DNA of 32,500 nt from Saccharopolyspora aridisoli (lineage in GTDB: Bacteria > Actinomycetota > Actinomycetes > Mycobacteriales > Pseudonocardiaceae): the NCBI RefSeq assembly GCF_004348445.1, contig NZ_SMKV01000050.1, forward strand, positions 1 through 32,500, written 5' to 3'. The position numbers and the translations under genes were made by a program. The notes beneath the pieces are model-generated. The model searched no databases. It was not told where the DNA came from and saw only the letters and a list, made by a program, of their open reading frames with translations. Shown piece after piece: positions 7,217 through 15,721 of the stretch. Each line of letters begins with the position of its first letter. Within the stretch, counting starts at the first letter, position 1.

Positions 7217-8566
7217 GTCGCGGAACTCCGCAAGTGGATGGCCACGGCCCAGCCCGGCGCGAAACTGCCGTCCACGCGCGAGCTCGTCGCGGAACACGGG
7301 GTCAGCCCGGTCACCGTGCAGAAGGCGCTGCGCACCCTCGCCTCCCGAGGTCTTGTCGAAAGCCGGCCAGGCGTCGGGACGTTCGTCCGCTCGGTTCGAG
7401 TGCCCCGGCCGAGCGACTTCGGCTGGCAGACCGCCGCGTTGGGAGCACCGAAGAACAGCCGCCCCACGCTGTCCACCGCCATGCGGCCCGCGCCCAACGA
7501 CGTGATCGCCCTGCACTCCGGGTACCCGTGCCGCGAACTGCTACCCGAGCGGCTGGTCCGATCCGCGTTCACGCGGGCGGCCCGCACGGACGCGGTCATC
7601 GATCGGCCCGCCACGGCCGGTCTCCCGGAGTTGCAGGCGTGGTTCGCCACCGAGCTCGGCACGGCGGTACCGGGCGACGTGGTGATCTTCCCCGGCAGCC
7701 AGAGCGGGCTGAGCGCGATCTTCCGCGCGCTGGTGGGCGCCGGTCGTCCGCTGCTGATGGAGTCGCCCACGTACTGGGGAGCGATCGTGGCGGCCGCCCA
7801 GGTGGGCGTGCAGACGGTGCCCGTCCCGAGCGGACCGGACGGCCCCGACCCGGACCAGCTCGCCCGCACCTTCGAGCGCACCGGTGCGCGCGCCTTCTAC
7901 GCCCAGCCGAACTACGCCAACCCCACCGGCGCGCAGTGGTCTTCGCGCCTTGCCGAGGAGGTGCTCGACACCGCTCGCCGCCACGGCGCCTTCCTGATCG
8001 AGGACGATTGGGCCCGCGATCTCGGCATCACCACCGACCCGGTTCCGGTGGCCGCCCGCGACGAGGACGGGCACGTGGTCCACCTGCGTTCGCTGACCAA
8101 GACCGTGTCGCCGTCCGTGCGCATCGCCGGGATCATCGCCCGAGGTCCCGCCCGGGAGCGAATCCTCGCTGACACGCAGTCCGAGGCCGTCTACGTCAGC
8201 GGCATGCTGCAGGCCGTGGCCCTCGACGTGGTCACCCAACCGGCCTGGCGCACCTACCTGCGGGATCTCCGCCAGCAGCTCGCCGCACGCCGCGACCTGC
8301 TGGCCGAGGCCGTGCGCGAGCACGTTCCCGGCGCGCACCTGGAAGTTCCGGCAGGCGGGCTCAACCTCTGGGTGCGGTTGCCGGACACCACCGATCTGCC
8401 CGCGCTCGTGCGCGACTGCGAAACCGCCGGGGTCGTCGTGGCCCCGGGCGACGAGTGGTTCCCCGCCGAACCGACCGGCCGCTTCCTGCGCCTCAACTAC
8501 GCCGGACCGAACCCCGGTGCCTACCCGCAGGCGGCCCGGCTCATCGGCGAGGCGCTCGTCAGGTGA
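7190..8566 (+). CDS. MocR-type regulator (GntR HTH + PLP aminotransferase domain)
   Basis: A 458-residue transcription factor of the MocR subfamily. Residues 1-70 form a GntR winged helix (LPSTRELVAEHGVSPVTVQKALRTLASRGLVESRPGVGTFV). After a linker, residues from about 110 form a fold-type I aminotransferase domain that binds pyridoxal phosphate and acts as an effector sensor. The PLP lysine is present in SLTKTVSPSVRIAG (Lys304), and the family's NPTG appears as YANPTGAQ. MocR proteins control vitamin B6, GABA, taurine or transporter genes, commonly the divergent neighbour, here the EamA exporter. The start is set by the HTH beginning almost at once (SSSRIVAELRKW). No ribosome binding site is seen, which suggests leaderless translation. 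The 3' end overlaps the convergent E1 gene by 8 bases. Confidence 0.92.
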   Translation: MSDDSSSRIVAELRKWMATAQPGAKLPSTRELVAEHGVSPVTVQKALRTLASRGLVESRPGVGTFVRSVRVPRPSDFGWQTAALGAPKNSRPTLSTAMRPAPNDVIALHSGYPCRELLPERLVRSAFTRAARTDAVIDRPATAGLPELQAWFATELGTAVPGDVVIFPGSQSGLSAIFRALVGAGRPLLMESPTYWGAIVAAAQVGVQTVPVPSGPDGPDPDQLARTFERTGARAFYAQPNYANPTGAQWSSRLAEEVLDTARRHGAFLIEDDWARDLGITTDPVPVAARDEDGHVVHLRSLTKTVSPSVRIAGIIARGPARERILADTQSEAVYVSGMLQAVALDVVTQPAWRTYLRDLRQQLAARRDLLAEAVREHVPGAHLEVPAGGLNLWVRLPDTTDLPALVRDCETAGVVVAPGDEWFPAEPTGRFLRLNYAGPNPGAYPQAARLIGEALVR

Positions 8567-10763
8567 TCAGCTTAAGCGCGGCGGTCTCGATGGTGTCCTC
8601 GTCGAGCAGCACGTGGTAGGCCGCCGCGCCGAGCGGGATGAAGCTGTCCTCACTGGTCACGCGACTGATCCGCCCGGTGAACCCGGCGTCGACCAGCGCC
8701 GTGACGACAGGCTCCGAAACACCACCGCTGCGGCGGGTCTCATCCGCGACCAGCACGTTGCCGGTCGCTTCGGCGGCCCTGAGCAGGTCCTCGACCGGTA
8801 GCGGTGCGAGCCAGCGCAGGTCGAGGACTCGGGCGCGCACGCCCTGGTGCCGAAGCCGCTCGGCGACGCGCAGGCTCATCGCAACGCCGTTGCCGAAGCT
8901 GACCAGCGTCAGGTCCCTCCCGTCGCCGTAGACCCGGGCGCGACCGATCGCCACGTGGTGCTCGCCCGGCGCGGGGTAGCGGGCCAACCAGCCGTCGTCG
9001 CCGGATTCGTGCAGGTCGCGGGTGTGGTAGAGGGCGATGGGTTCGAGGAAGGCGCAGACCCTGCCGTCTTCGCGGGCGGCTGCCACGCAGGTGCGCAGCA
9101 TCGCCGCCGCGTCGTCCGGCCGGGACGGCGAGGCCAGCACGACGCCGGGCAGGTCGCGCAGGGCGGCGACGCTGTCGTCGTTGTGGAAGTGCCCGCCGAA
9201 GCCCTTCTGGTAGCCGTAGCCGGCGATGCGGACGACCATCGGGTTGGTGTAGCGGCCGTTGGAGAAGAAGCTCAGCGTGCTCGCCTCACCGCGCAGCTGG
9301 TCCGCTGCGTTGTGCAAGTAGGCCAGGTACTGGATCTCGGGGATCGGCACCAGCCCCGCCAGGCCCGCGCCCAGCGCCGTGCCGAGCACGCTCTGCTCGT
9401 CCAGCAGCGTGTCGAAAACCCTGCTGCCGCCGAACTTCTTGCGCAGACCGCGGGTCACGCCGTAGACGCCGCCCTTGCGCGCGACGTCCTCGCCGAAGAC
9501 CAGGACGCGGTTGTCCCGCCCGAGCTCCTCGGCCAGCGACCGGTTGATCGACTGCGCCAGCGTCAGCGGTCCCTCGTCCTCGGGTGCGGTTCCGAAGGTC
9601 GTGGCGCGGCCGGGCGGGGTTTCGGCGGTCCGCGCGGCGATGGCGTCGGGGGAGTCGGCGTGCACGGAGGCCATGACCTCCGCAGCGCTGCCGAGCTTGC
9701 GACGGCTCAGCGCGTCCTCGGCGAGAGCGGCGACTTCCGCTCGCACCTCCTCGTAGCGGGAGAGGACTTCGTCGGGGGTGAGAACGCCTCGGGAGACGAG
9801 GGCTCTCGCCGTCGCCAGCAGCGGGTCGCGCTCGTGGTCGGCGGTGATCTCGGTGCGCGACCGGTACGCCGATTCGACGTCCGAGCCCGCGTGACCCATC
9901 AACCGCACCGTGCGCAGGTGCAGGAACGCCGGTGCGCGGTGCTCGCGCACCCAGTCGGCCGCTTCCCGGGACACCCGCAGGCACTCGACCGGATCGGCTC
10001 CGTCGGCGGCGAAGTACCGCAGGCCGGGCCGGTCCCGGTAGGTCGAGGCGATCCAGCTCGGCGGTGTGCGCACGCTGATCCCGATCCCGTTGTCCTCGCA
10101 CACGAACAACAACGGCAGCGGGAGGCCCTGAAAACCGCAGTGCAGCGCTGAGTTGATGGCGCCCGTGGCGGTCGAGTGGTTCGCCGAGGCGTCACCGAAG
10201 CTGCACACCACCACCGAATCCGCAGGCCACTCCGCAGGAACCCCGAGCTTCGCGCCGCGCTCCAACGCGAACGCCAGGCCCACCGCGCGCGGCAGGTGCG
10301 AGGCGATCGTCGAGGTCTGCGGGATGACCGACAGGTCGGCGTTGCCGAAGACCTTGTGCCGACCGGCCGAGATCGGTTCGTCCGCCGATGCGACGACGCC
10401 CAGCAGAACGTCCATCAACGGGGTGCTCCCGGCGACCGCGCTGGCCCGCTGGAGGTAGAACGCCCCTGACCGGTAGTGCAGCAGCGCCGGATCGCTCGTC
10501 CGCAGCGCCGCTGCCACAGCGGCGTTCGACTCGTGCCCGGACGACCCGATGCTGTAGAAACCCACTCCTCGTGCTCCCAGCTCACGGGCCTTGAAGTCCA
10601 GGTGGCGACTCCCCGCCTGGGAGTCGAACAACCCCACCAGGTCCTCGGCCGATGCGGCGGTTGACCCGATATCAGTGGAACTCGGAGTTCCGATTTCCAC
10701 TGAAATCCGGTCACCGAGGTGGGCGAGCGACTGGAGGAAGTGTTCGTCGACGGGTTCGGTCAT
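8559..10763 (-). CDS. Fused E1 alpha-beta subunit of a 2-oxo acid dehydrogenase
   Basis: A 734-residue thiamine diphosphate enzyme in which the alpha and beta chains of a branched-chain-type E1 are joined. The alpha part (about residues 1-330) has the ThDP/Mg motif GDASANHS through CEDN and GHAGSDVESAYRS, which resembles the regulated loop of branched-chain E1 alpha. The beta part (about 370-734) has VFGEDVARKGGVYGVTRGL and a transketolase C-terminal domain. It decarboxylates a 2-oxo acid and passes the acyl group to a lipoyl E2. No E2 or E3 gene is nearby, so it must borrow them. ATG 10763 has GGGAG just upstream and overlaps the LysR stop by 4 bases (ATGA), so translation is coupled. A long open extension upstream is antisense noise. 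Confidence 0.9.
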   Translation of the reverse strand: MTEPVDEHFLQSLAHLGDRISVEIGTPSSTDIGSTAASAEDLVGLFDSQAGSRHLDFKARELGARGVGFYSIGSSGHESNAAVAAALRTSDPALLHYRSGAFYLQRASAVAGSTPLMDVLLGVVASADEPISAGRHKVFGNADLSVIPQTSTIASHLPRAVGLAFALERGAKLGVPAEWPADSVVVCSFGDASANHSTATGAINSALHCGFQGLPLPLLFVCEDNGIGISVRTPPSWIASTYRDRPGLRYFAADGADPVECLRVSREAADWVREHRAPAFLHLRTVRLMGHAGSDVESAYRSRTEITADHERDPLLATARALVSRGVLTPDEVLSRYEEVRAEVAALAEDALSRRKLGSAAEVMASVHADSPDAIAARTAETPPGRATTFGTAPEDEGPLTLAQSINRSLAEELGRDNRVLVFGEDVARKGGVYGVTRGLRKKFGGSRVFDTLLDEQSVLGTALGAGLAGLVPIPEIQYLAYLHNAADQLRGEASTLSFFSNGRYTNPMVVRIAGYGYQKGFGGHFHNDDSVAALRDLPGVVLASPSRPDDAAAMLRTCVAAAREDGRVCAFLEPIALYHTRDLHESGDDGWLARYPAPGEHHVAIGRARVYGDGRDLTLVSFGNGVAMSLRVAERLRHQGVRARVLDLRWLAPLPVEDLLRAAEATGNVLVADETRRSGGVSEPVVTALVDAGFTGRISRVTSEDSFIPLGAAAYHVLLDEDTIETAALKLIT

Positions 10764-11674
10764 GGTTGCTCCCACTCGGATGCGACCGCTGTGCAGGACT
10801 TGGCGAGGAACTCCAGGGCGACCGGGAGCAGCGGGTTGCTGTTCTGCTTGCGGTGGAGGACCTTGACCCTCCGGTGCGGTTCGAACCCGATGATCCGGGC
10901 CACGCCCTGTTGCTCCCGCGGGATGGCGAGTGCCGGCAGGATGGCGACGCCGAGGTCCCGACGCACCAGGTCGCGGATGACGGAGTAGTCGTTGCTGCGG
11001 AAGGTGATGCGCGGGGCGAAACCCGCCGCTGCGGCCAGCCGGACCAACGAGCGGGCGCCCGCGGTGTCCTGCCGGGTGCAGATCCAGTTGTCGCGTGCCA
11101 GGTCCGGCAGTTCCACCCGGCTCCGGCCAGCCAGGCGGTGCGACGAGGGCAGGACCACGCGAAGAGGTTCGGCCAGGAGTTCTTCCGCGCACAGCTCGAT
11201 CGGCCACTGACGCGGGTCGAGGTCGTACTCGAAGACCAGGGCCGCATCGAGCACTCCGTCCAGGACGCCGTCGACGACCTCGTCGGGTTCGCCCTCGTCG
11301 AGCTGCACTTCGGCGTTGGGCCGTTGCGAGATCACGGCCGCGAGCACGTCCGGCAGCACGCGGGAGTTGGCGGTGGCGAACGACGCGAGCCGGAGACCGC
11401 CCTCCTCGCCGACCACCATCGCCCGCACCTCGCGCTCCAGCGAGTCCAGTGCGCCGAGCGCGTCCCGGCTGCGGTCGGCCAACCGAAGCGCTAGCGCGGT
11501 GCTGCGGGCCGACCGGGCGGATCGCTCGAACAGCGGCGCCCCGATCGCCCGTTCCAGCAGCACCATCTGCTGCGACACGGCCGATGCCGTGTAGCCCAGC
11601 ATCCGCCCGGCCTCGGCGAACGAGCCCGTGCGCACGCACTCCTGCAAGGTCCGCAGGTGAATGGGGTTGAGCAC
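10760..11674 (-). CDS. LysR-family transcriptional regulator inside the catabolic operon
   Basis: A 304-residue LysR-type regulator. The N-terminal winged helix covers residues 1-60 (LRTLQECVRTGSFAEAGRMLGYTASAVSQQMVLLER), and the effector-binding domain covers about 90-295. The start is GTG 11674 with GAGGAG upstream, 18 bases after the amino acid dehydrogenase gene. Its stop codon overlaps the ATG of the fused E1 gene (ATGA). LysR genes are usually divergent from their targets. This one is the fourth of five co-directional genes, so it would be made together with the enzymes, giving positive feedback if it activates the operon. A dyad in the promoter region 4 kb upstream (15648-15668) is a possible binding site. 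The effector is unknown; a pathway amino acid or oxo acid is my guess. Confidence 0.9.
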   Translation of the reverse strand: MLNPIHLRTLQECVRTGSFAEAGRMLGYTASAVSQQMVLLERAIGAPLFERSARSARSTALALRLADRSRDALGALDSLEREVRAMVVGEEGGLRLASFATANSRVLPDVLAAVISQRPNAEVQLDEGEPDEVVDGVLDGVLDAALVFEYDLDPRQWPIELCAEELLAEPLRVVLPSSHRLAGRSRVELPDLARDNWICTRQDTAGARSLVRLAAAAGFAPRITFRSNDYSVIRDLVRRDLGVAILPALAIPREQQGVARIIGFEPHRRVKVLHRKQNSNPLLPVALEFLAKSCTAVASEWEQP

Positions 11675-11692
11675 GCCGACTCCTCAGGTGAT

Positions 11693-12844
11693 TCAGGCCG
11701 GGACCGGGAGGCGGCCGCGCAGCCGCATCGCCTCGCGCACCCGCTGCTGGGCCATCTGCAGCGCCGCCGCGTGCGGGAGCACCCCGGTCTCCGCCGCGGT
11801 GTCGAGCACCAGCAGGGTGTTGTGCCTGGTCCTGGTCGCGACCTCGTCGAGGATCCTGGCGGGGTCGGGCCGGAACGCGGAATACCTCGCGTCCATCGCG
11901 AATCCGGCGGCGATGGCGCCACCGGCGTTGGCGATGAAGTCCGGCACGATTCCCACCCCTCGCGCGGCCAGCGCGGCGCGCGAAGCAGGGTTGGTGGGCA
12001 GGTTGGCGCCCTCCACGACCAGCCCGGCCCGGATGCGGGCCGCTACCGACTCGTCGATGACGTCCTGGCGGGCGGCCGGGATCAGCACGTCGCAGTCCAC
12101 GGTCAACTCCTCGCCGTGCGCGATGCGTTGCGCCGGTGCGACCTTCGCGACGCAGGCGTCGCCGAACTCCGCCTTCGCGGCCAGCCAACCGGGCACGTCG
12201 AGACCGTTGGGGTCGTGCACCGAACCGTCAGCCGTGGACAACGCGACCAGCTGCGCGCCCAGCTCGTGCAGCCGCGCGGCCGTGGCCGCCCCGACCGCCC
12301 CGAAGCCCTGCACCGCGATCCGTGCACCCGACACCGGCTTGCCCGCCCGCTCCAACGCGGCCAACGCGGCCTCGGCGACACCATGTCCGGTCACCCCGAG
12401 CTGGTCGTAGGGAACCCCGCCCAGCGCCTCCGGGACGCCGACGGCCGCACCGCGATCGCCGAGCTCGTCCTGGACGATGGCCGCGTCGTGCTCGGTCATG
12501 CCCATGTCGAGCCCGGCGACGTAGCTGGCCGGGATCTGGTCGGCCAGGCGTCGCGCGAACGCGCGCACCACCGCTTCCTTGTCCGGCGAACCAGGGTCGG
12601 CTGCGATGCCTGCCTTGGCGCCGCCGTGGAAGAGGTCGACCGCAGCCCACTTCCAGGTCATCACCCGCGCCAGCCGGGCGATCTCGCCGATGGTCACGCC
12701 CGGGGCCATCCGCGTGCCGCCCTTGCCGCTGCCGCGCGCGGTGTTGTCGATGACCAGCACGCCCCGCATCCCGGTGCGCGCGTCGGAGACGCAGACGACC
12801 TTCTCCGGGCCCCACTCGTCGATCTCCTGCAACAGGTCAACCAC
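11693..12844 (-). CDS. Glu/Leu/Phe/Val-type amino acid dehydrogenase (KGG type)
   Basis: A 383-residue NAD(P)-dependent amino acid dehydrogenase that converts an L-amino acid to a 2-oxo acid plus ammonia. The N-terminal domain shows GKGGTRMAPG (Lys41), MTWKWA (Lys65) and HGGAKAGI with the catalytic-type Lys77. The C-terminal Rossmann domain has VQGFGAVG near residue 200. In glutamate dehydrogenase the KGG lysine holds the side-chain carboxylate, while leucine dehydrogenases have a leucine there. Lys41 therefore suggests an acidic substrate such as glutamate or 2-aminoadipate; this is inference from the family. The start is GTG 12844 with GGAGGGG upstream and a 12-base gap from the preceding oxidase gene. 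The paralogue at 23863-25056 lacks this lysine, so the two enzymes probably differ in substrate. Confidence 0.88.
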   Translation of the reverse strand: MVDLLQEIDEWGPEKVVCVSDARTGMRGVLVIDNTARGSGKGGTRMAPGVTIGEIARLARVMTWKWAAVDLFHGGAKAGIAADPGSPDKEAVVRAFARRLADQIPASYVAGLDMGMTEHDAAIVQDELGDRGAAVGVPEALGGVPYDQLGVTGHGVAEAALAALERAGKPVSGARIAVQGFGAVGAATAARLHELGAQLVALSTADGSVHDPNGLDVPGWLAAKAEFGDACVAKVAPAQRIAHGEELTVDCDVLIPAARQDVIDESVAARIRAGLVVEGANLPTNPASRAALAARGVGIVPDFIANAGGAIAAGFAMDARYSAFRPDPARILDEVATRTRHNTLLVLDTAAETGVLPHAAALQMAQQRVREAMRLRGRLPVPA

Positions 12845-12856
12845 GGTTGTCCCCTC

Positions 12857-14005
12857 CTACACGCAGTTGTGCTCGGGCCGGACCTCGGCGCCGTCGAATC
12901 GGCGCGCGTCGAGACCGGAGACGTCGATGGGCGGTGTGCGTTCCAGGACGAGGTCCCGCATCACCTCGCCGACCGCCGGGCTCTGCAGGAAGCCGTGCCC
13001 GGAGAAGCCGGTCGCGTAGAAGAACCGGCCGACGTTGCCGACCAGTGCGTTGTGGTCCGGAGTGATCTCGTAGAGCCCGGCCCAGCCGTGCGCCACGCCG
13101 GCGTCGGCCACCCGGGGAGCCCGTCGCGCGACGGCCTCGCTGAGCCGCCCCAGCCAGCGGTCGTCGGTTCCCAGGCGGAACCCGAACTCCTCGTCGGGAT
13201 CCGACATGCCCACCAACAGGCCGGGGCCTTCTTCGTGGAAGTAGAAGCTGGTGGCGAAGTCGATGGTGAACGGCAGCCGAGGCGGCAGGTCGGGAACCGG
13301 CTCGGTCACCAGGACCTGCCTGCGCAGCGGGCGCACCGGCAGCTCCACACCGGCGAGCTCGCCGACAGCCGCCGACCACGCCCCTGCCGCGCACACCACC
13401 GTCGAGGTTCGCACGGTTCCGGCGTCGGTGCGCACGGCGGTGATCTCCCCGCCGCTCGTCTCGATGTCGGTGACCTCGACGCCGCGCCGCAGCACCGCAC
13501 CGTGCTCGCGAGCCGCCCGCGCGTAGCCCTGGACGACTCCCTCGGGAGTGCAGTGCCCGTCGGTGGGCGAGTAGGCCGCCGCGAGCAAGCCCTCGGGCGA
13601 GACCAGCGGAGACAGCTCGCACGCCTGCCGCACCGTCACCATGCGGCTCGGCACGCCCAGCGAGTTCTGCAACGCCACACCACCTTCGAAGGCGGCGACA
13701 TCAGCGGGGTCCGACAGCAGGAACAGGTATCCCTGCTGCTTGAGGTCGATGTCGCCGCCCGGCCTTCGAGCGAAGTCCTCGAAGGCCCGCAGGCTGCGCT
13801 GCCCGAGCTCGATGTTGACGGGATCGGAGAACTGCGCCCGGACACCTCCGGCCGCCTTGCTGGTGCTGCCCGAACCGAGTTCGCCGCGTTCCAGCAACAG
13901 CACGTCCGCGCCGGCTTCGGCGAGGTGGAATGCGGTGCTGACGCCCACCGCCCCGCCGCCGACGACCACCACCTCAGCGGAAGGAGGAACTAGTTGCTGT
14001 GACAT
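12857..14005 (-). CDS. FAD-dependent amine/imino acid oxidase (DAO, sarcosine oxidase beta-like)
   Basis: A 382-residue flavoprotein of the D-amino acid oxidase superfamily. It has an N-terminal dinucleotide-binding motif VVVVGGGAVGVSTAFHLAEAG, then the GSGSTSKAAGGVRAQFSDP block seen in sarcosine oxidase beta-like proteins, and a C-terminal GWAGLYEITPDHNALVG followed by ATGFSGHGF, where FAD and substrate are held. Members oxidise secondary amines and imino acids, including sarcosine, hydroxyproline and pipecolate. ATG 14005 overlaps the stop of the preceding ALDH gene by one base (TGATG), so the two are coupled. Next to an ALDH7-like enzyme it recalls the AmaA/AmaB (L-pipecolate oxidase / aminoadipate semialdehyde dehydrogenase) pair of pseudomonads. 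I cannot fix the substrate from sequence. Confidence 0.85.
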   Translation of the reverse strand: MSQQLVPPSAEVVVVGGGAVGVSTAFHLAEAGADVLLLERGELGSGSTSKAAGGVRAQFSDPVNIELGQRSLRAFEDFARRPGGDIDLKQQGYLFLLSDPADVAAFEGGVALQNSLGVPSRMVTVRQACELSPLVSPEGLLAAAYSPTDGHCTPEGVVQGYARAAREHGAVLRRGVEVTDIETSGGEITAVRTDAGTVRTSTVVCAAGAWSAAVGELAGVELPVRPLRRQVLVTEPVPDLPPRLPFTIDFATSFYFHEEGPGLLVGMSDPDEEFGFRLGTDDRWLGRLSEAVARRAPRVADAGVAHGWAGLYEITPDHNALVGNVGRFFYATGFSGHGFLQSPAVGEVMRDLVLERTPPIDVSGLDARRFDGAEVRPEHNCV

Positions 14006-15585
14006 CAAAGCTGGCCGAGTTCCGGCGGCAGGCGGTAGTCCATCTCAGGCTCGACGGTGTCGACGTCCATCTGGGCCTTCTGCAGCTTCCCGGAGAAGTC
14101 CCAGTTCAACGACTGCCACCGGGTGAACTGGTCGAGCACCCAGATGCCCGACTGACGGCTTCCGTTGCCGGACTTGCCGTTCCCGCCGAACGGCAGGTGG
14201 GCCTCGGCACCGGAGGTCGAGTTGTTCACGCTGACCATGCCCGCCCCGATGCCCTGCCGGAACCGGAACGCCTTGGCCGGGTCGGTGGTGTAGATCGCCG
14301 CCGAGAGCCCGTAGCCGGGCGCGTTGCCGAGCTCGATCGCCTCGTCGAGGGTCTCGCAGGTGGTGACGCCGACGATCGGGCCGAAGGTCTCGTTGCGGAA
14401 GATGTGGTCGTCGGTGCGCATGCCGTCCACCAGGACCGGGTGGTAGTACAGACCGGCACCCGCATCGCCGTGAAAACCCTTGCGCGGGTTGTCGTTGGTG
14501 ATGCGGCCGACCGAATCCGAGCCGAGCGGCGTGTGGTGCGGCTGCAGGGTGTCGAGGATGGATTCGAAGTTGTCGGCGAACTTCTGGTCCAGCATCGGCC
14601 CGAAGAGCACGTCTCCGCCGGGCTCGCCCACGGTGGCCGCGCGCAGCGCCGCGTCCAGCCGCGAGGTGAACTCGTCCTTGACCTCGCGGTGCACGATCAG
14701 GTTGCCGAGCGAGGTGCAGCGCTGACCGGCCGTGCCCCAGCCGGAGAACAGCGCGCCCTCCACGGCCAGGTCGAGGTCGGCGTCCTCGGTGACGATCATC
14801 GGGTTCTTGCCGCCCAGCTCCAGGCACGGGTTCTGCAGGTGACGCCCGCACAGCTCGCCGACCCGGGTGCCGACCGCGCTGGATCCGGTGAAGCCGACCT
14901 TGTTGACCGTGCCCGCCTCCAACGAGGCCTCCAGGCCTTTGAAGGTCGCTTCGCCGTCGGTGTACACGAGGTTGAGCACGCCCTTGGGCACACCCGCCTT
15001 CCACGCGAGCTCGGCCAACGCGCGAGCGGCCCCGGCCGCGTACTCGGCCGGCTTCCACACCACCGCGTTGCCGCACAGCAGCGCCGGGACGAGGTACCAG
15101 GAGGGCACCGCGACCGGGAAGTTGCCCGCGGTGATCACCACGGCGACCCCGACCGGCACGCGGAAGGTGAACAGCTGCTTGTCCGGCATCTCCGAGGGCA
15201 CCGTCTGCCCGTAGAGCCTGCGACCCTCGCCGACGAAGAAGTCGCAGGTGTCGACGATCTCCTGCACCTCGCCGAGCGCCTCGGCGTAGGGCTTGCCGAT
15301 CTCGCGGGTCACCAGCCGGGCCAGCGATTCCTTGTTGGCCTCGACCAGCCGTCCCAGGCCCGCGATGACGCGGCCGCGCACCGGAGCCGGGACCTGCGCC
15401 CACTCCTTCTGGGCGCGATGGGCCTGCTCGGTCGCGGCCACCAGGGTCTCGGGGGTGCCCAGCGCGACCTTGGCGACGACGTCGTCGAGGTTCGCGGGGT
15501 TCTTCGAGAGGTACTCGCCTCCGCCGTCGATCACCTCCGGGGTGTCCGGACCGATCACGGAGCTCAACGTCGCCTGCACCGACAT
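14005..15585 (-). CDS. ALDH7-like aldehyde dehydrogenase (aminoadipate semialdehyde type)
   Basis: A 526-residue NAD(P)-dependent aldehyde dehydrogenase. The catalytic cysteine is Cys290 in GTAGQRCTSLGN, and the general-base glutamate lies in CLELGGKNP. Several blocks look like the antiquitin/ALDH7 group rather than general ALDHs: EVQEIVDTCDFFVGEGRRL, ITAGNFPVAVPSW, and NNSTSGAEAHLPFGG near the C-terminus. ALDH7 oxidises alpha-aminoadipic semialdehyde (in equilibrium with piperideine-6-carboxylate) to 2-aminoadipate in lysine and pipecolate breakdown. The assignment of substrate is inference. ATG 15585 has AGGAAGAGG just upstream; a GTG 24 bases earlier is also open. It is the first gene of the five-gene leftward operon. 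Confidence 0.88.
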   Translation of the reverse strand: MSVQATLSSVIGPDTPEVIDGGGEYLSKNPANLDDVVAKVALGTPETLVAATEQAHRAQKEWAQVPAPVRGRVIAGLGRLVEANKESLARLVTREIGKPYAEALGEVQEIVDTCDFFVGEGRRLYGQTVPSEMPDKQLFTFRVPVGVAVVITAGNFPVAVPSWYLVPALLCGNAVVWKPAEYAAGAARALAELAWKAGVPKGVLNLVYTDGEATFKGLEASLEAGTVNKVGFTGSSAVGTRVGELCGRHLQNPCLELGGKNPMIVTEDADLDLAVEGALFSGWGTAGQRCTSLGNLIVHREVKDEFTSRLDAALRAATVGEPGGDVLFGPMLDQKFADNFESILDTLQPHHTPLGSDSVGRITNDNPRKGFHGDAGAGLYYHPVLVDGMRTDDHIFRNETFGPIVGVTTCETLDEAIELGNAPGYGLSAAIYTTDPAKAFRFRQGIGAGMVSVNNSTSGAEAHLPFGGNGKSGNGSRQSGIWVLDQFTRWQSLNWDFSGKLQKAQMDVDTVEPEMDYRLPPELGQL

Positions 15586-15721
15586 GCACCTCTTCCTGCT
15601 CGGGACCACGCTGAGATCACCGTAGAACGACGGAGCGCGCTCTGTTGAGAATCAGAAGAGTGATTTCTTGTCGCTCTGAGGCCCAGCGTCGCTGGGGCTG
15701 CCTTCCGGTGGGCGAACGGAT
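15586..15721. promoter_or_regulatory. Divergent promoter region with dyad, ALDH operon / OCD gene
   Basis: For the leftward operon I see TCAACA (minus strand, 15648-15643), an 18-base spacer and TACGGT (15624-15619), a fair -35/-10 pair. Directly upstream of it is an imperfect dyad, AGAATCA (15648-15654) and TGATTTCT (15661-15668), whose core ATCA-N6-TGAT is symmetric. This places it where a LysR activator would sit. For the rightward gene TTGAGA (15645-15650) could be a -35 box, with only a weak -10. A short perfect hairpin CCCAGC-GTC-GCTGGG (15682-15696) lies in the presumed leader of the rightward gene. Confidence 0.5.

Noticed and set aside
10764..12188. Upstream extension of the fused E1 frame to about 1200 residues
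   Set aside because: The extension overlaps LysR and the amino acid dehydrogenase on the same strand in another frame and is Arg/Gly-rich; E1 similarity begins at ATG 10763 with a good ribosome binding site.
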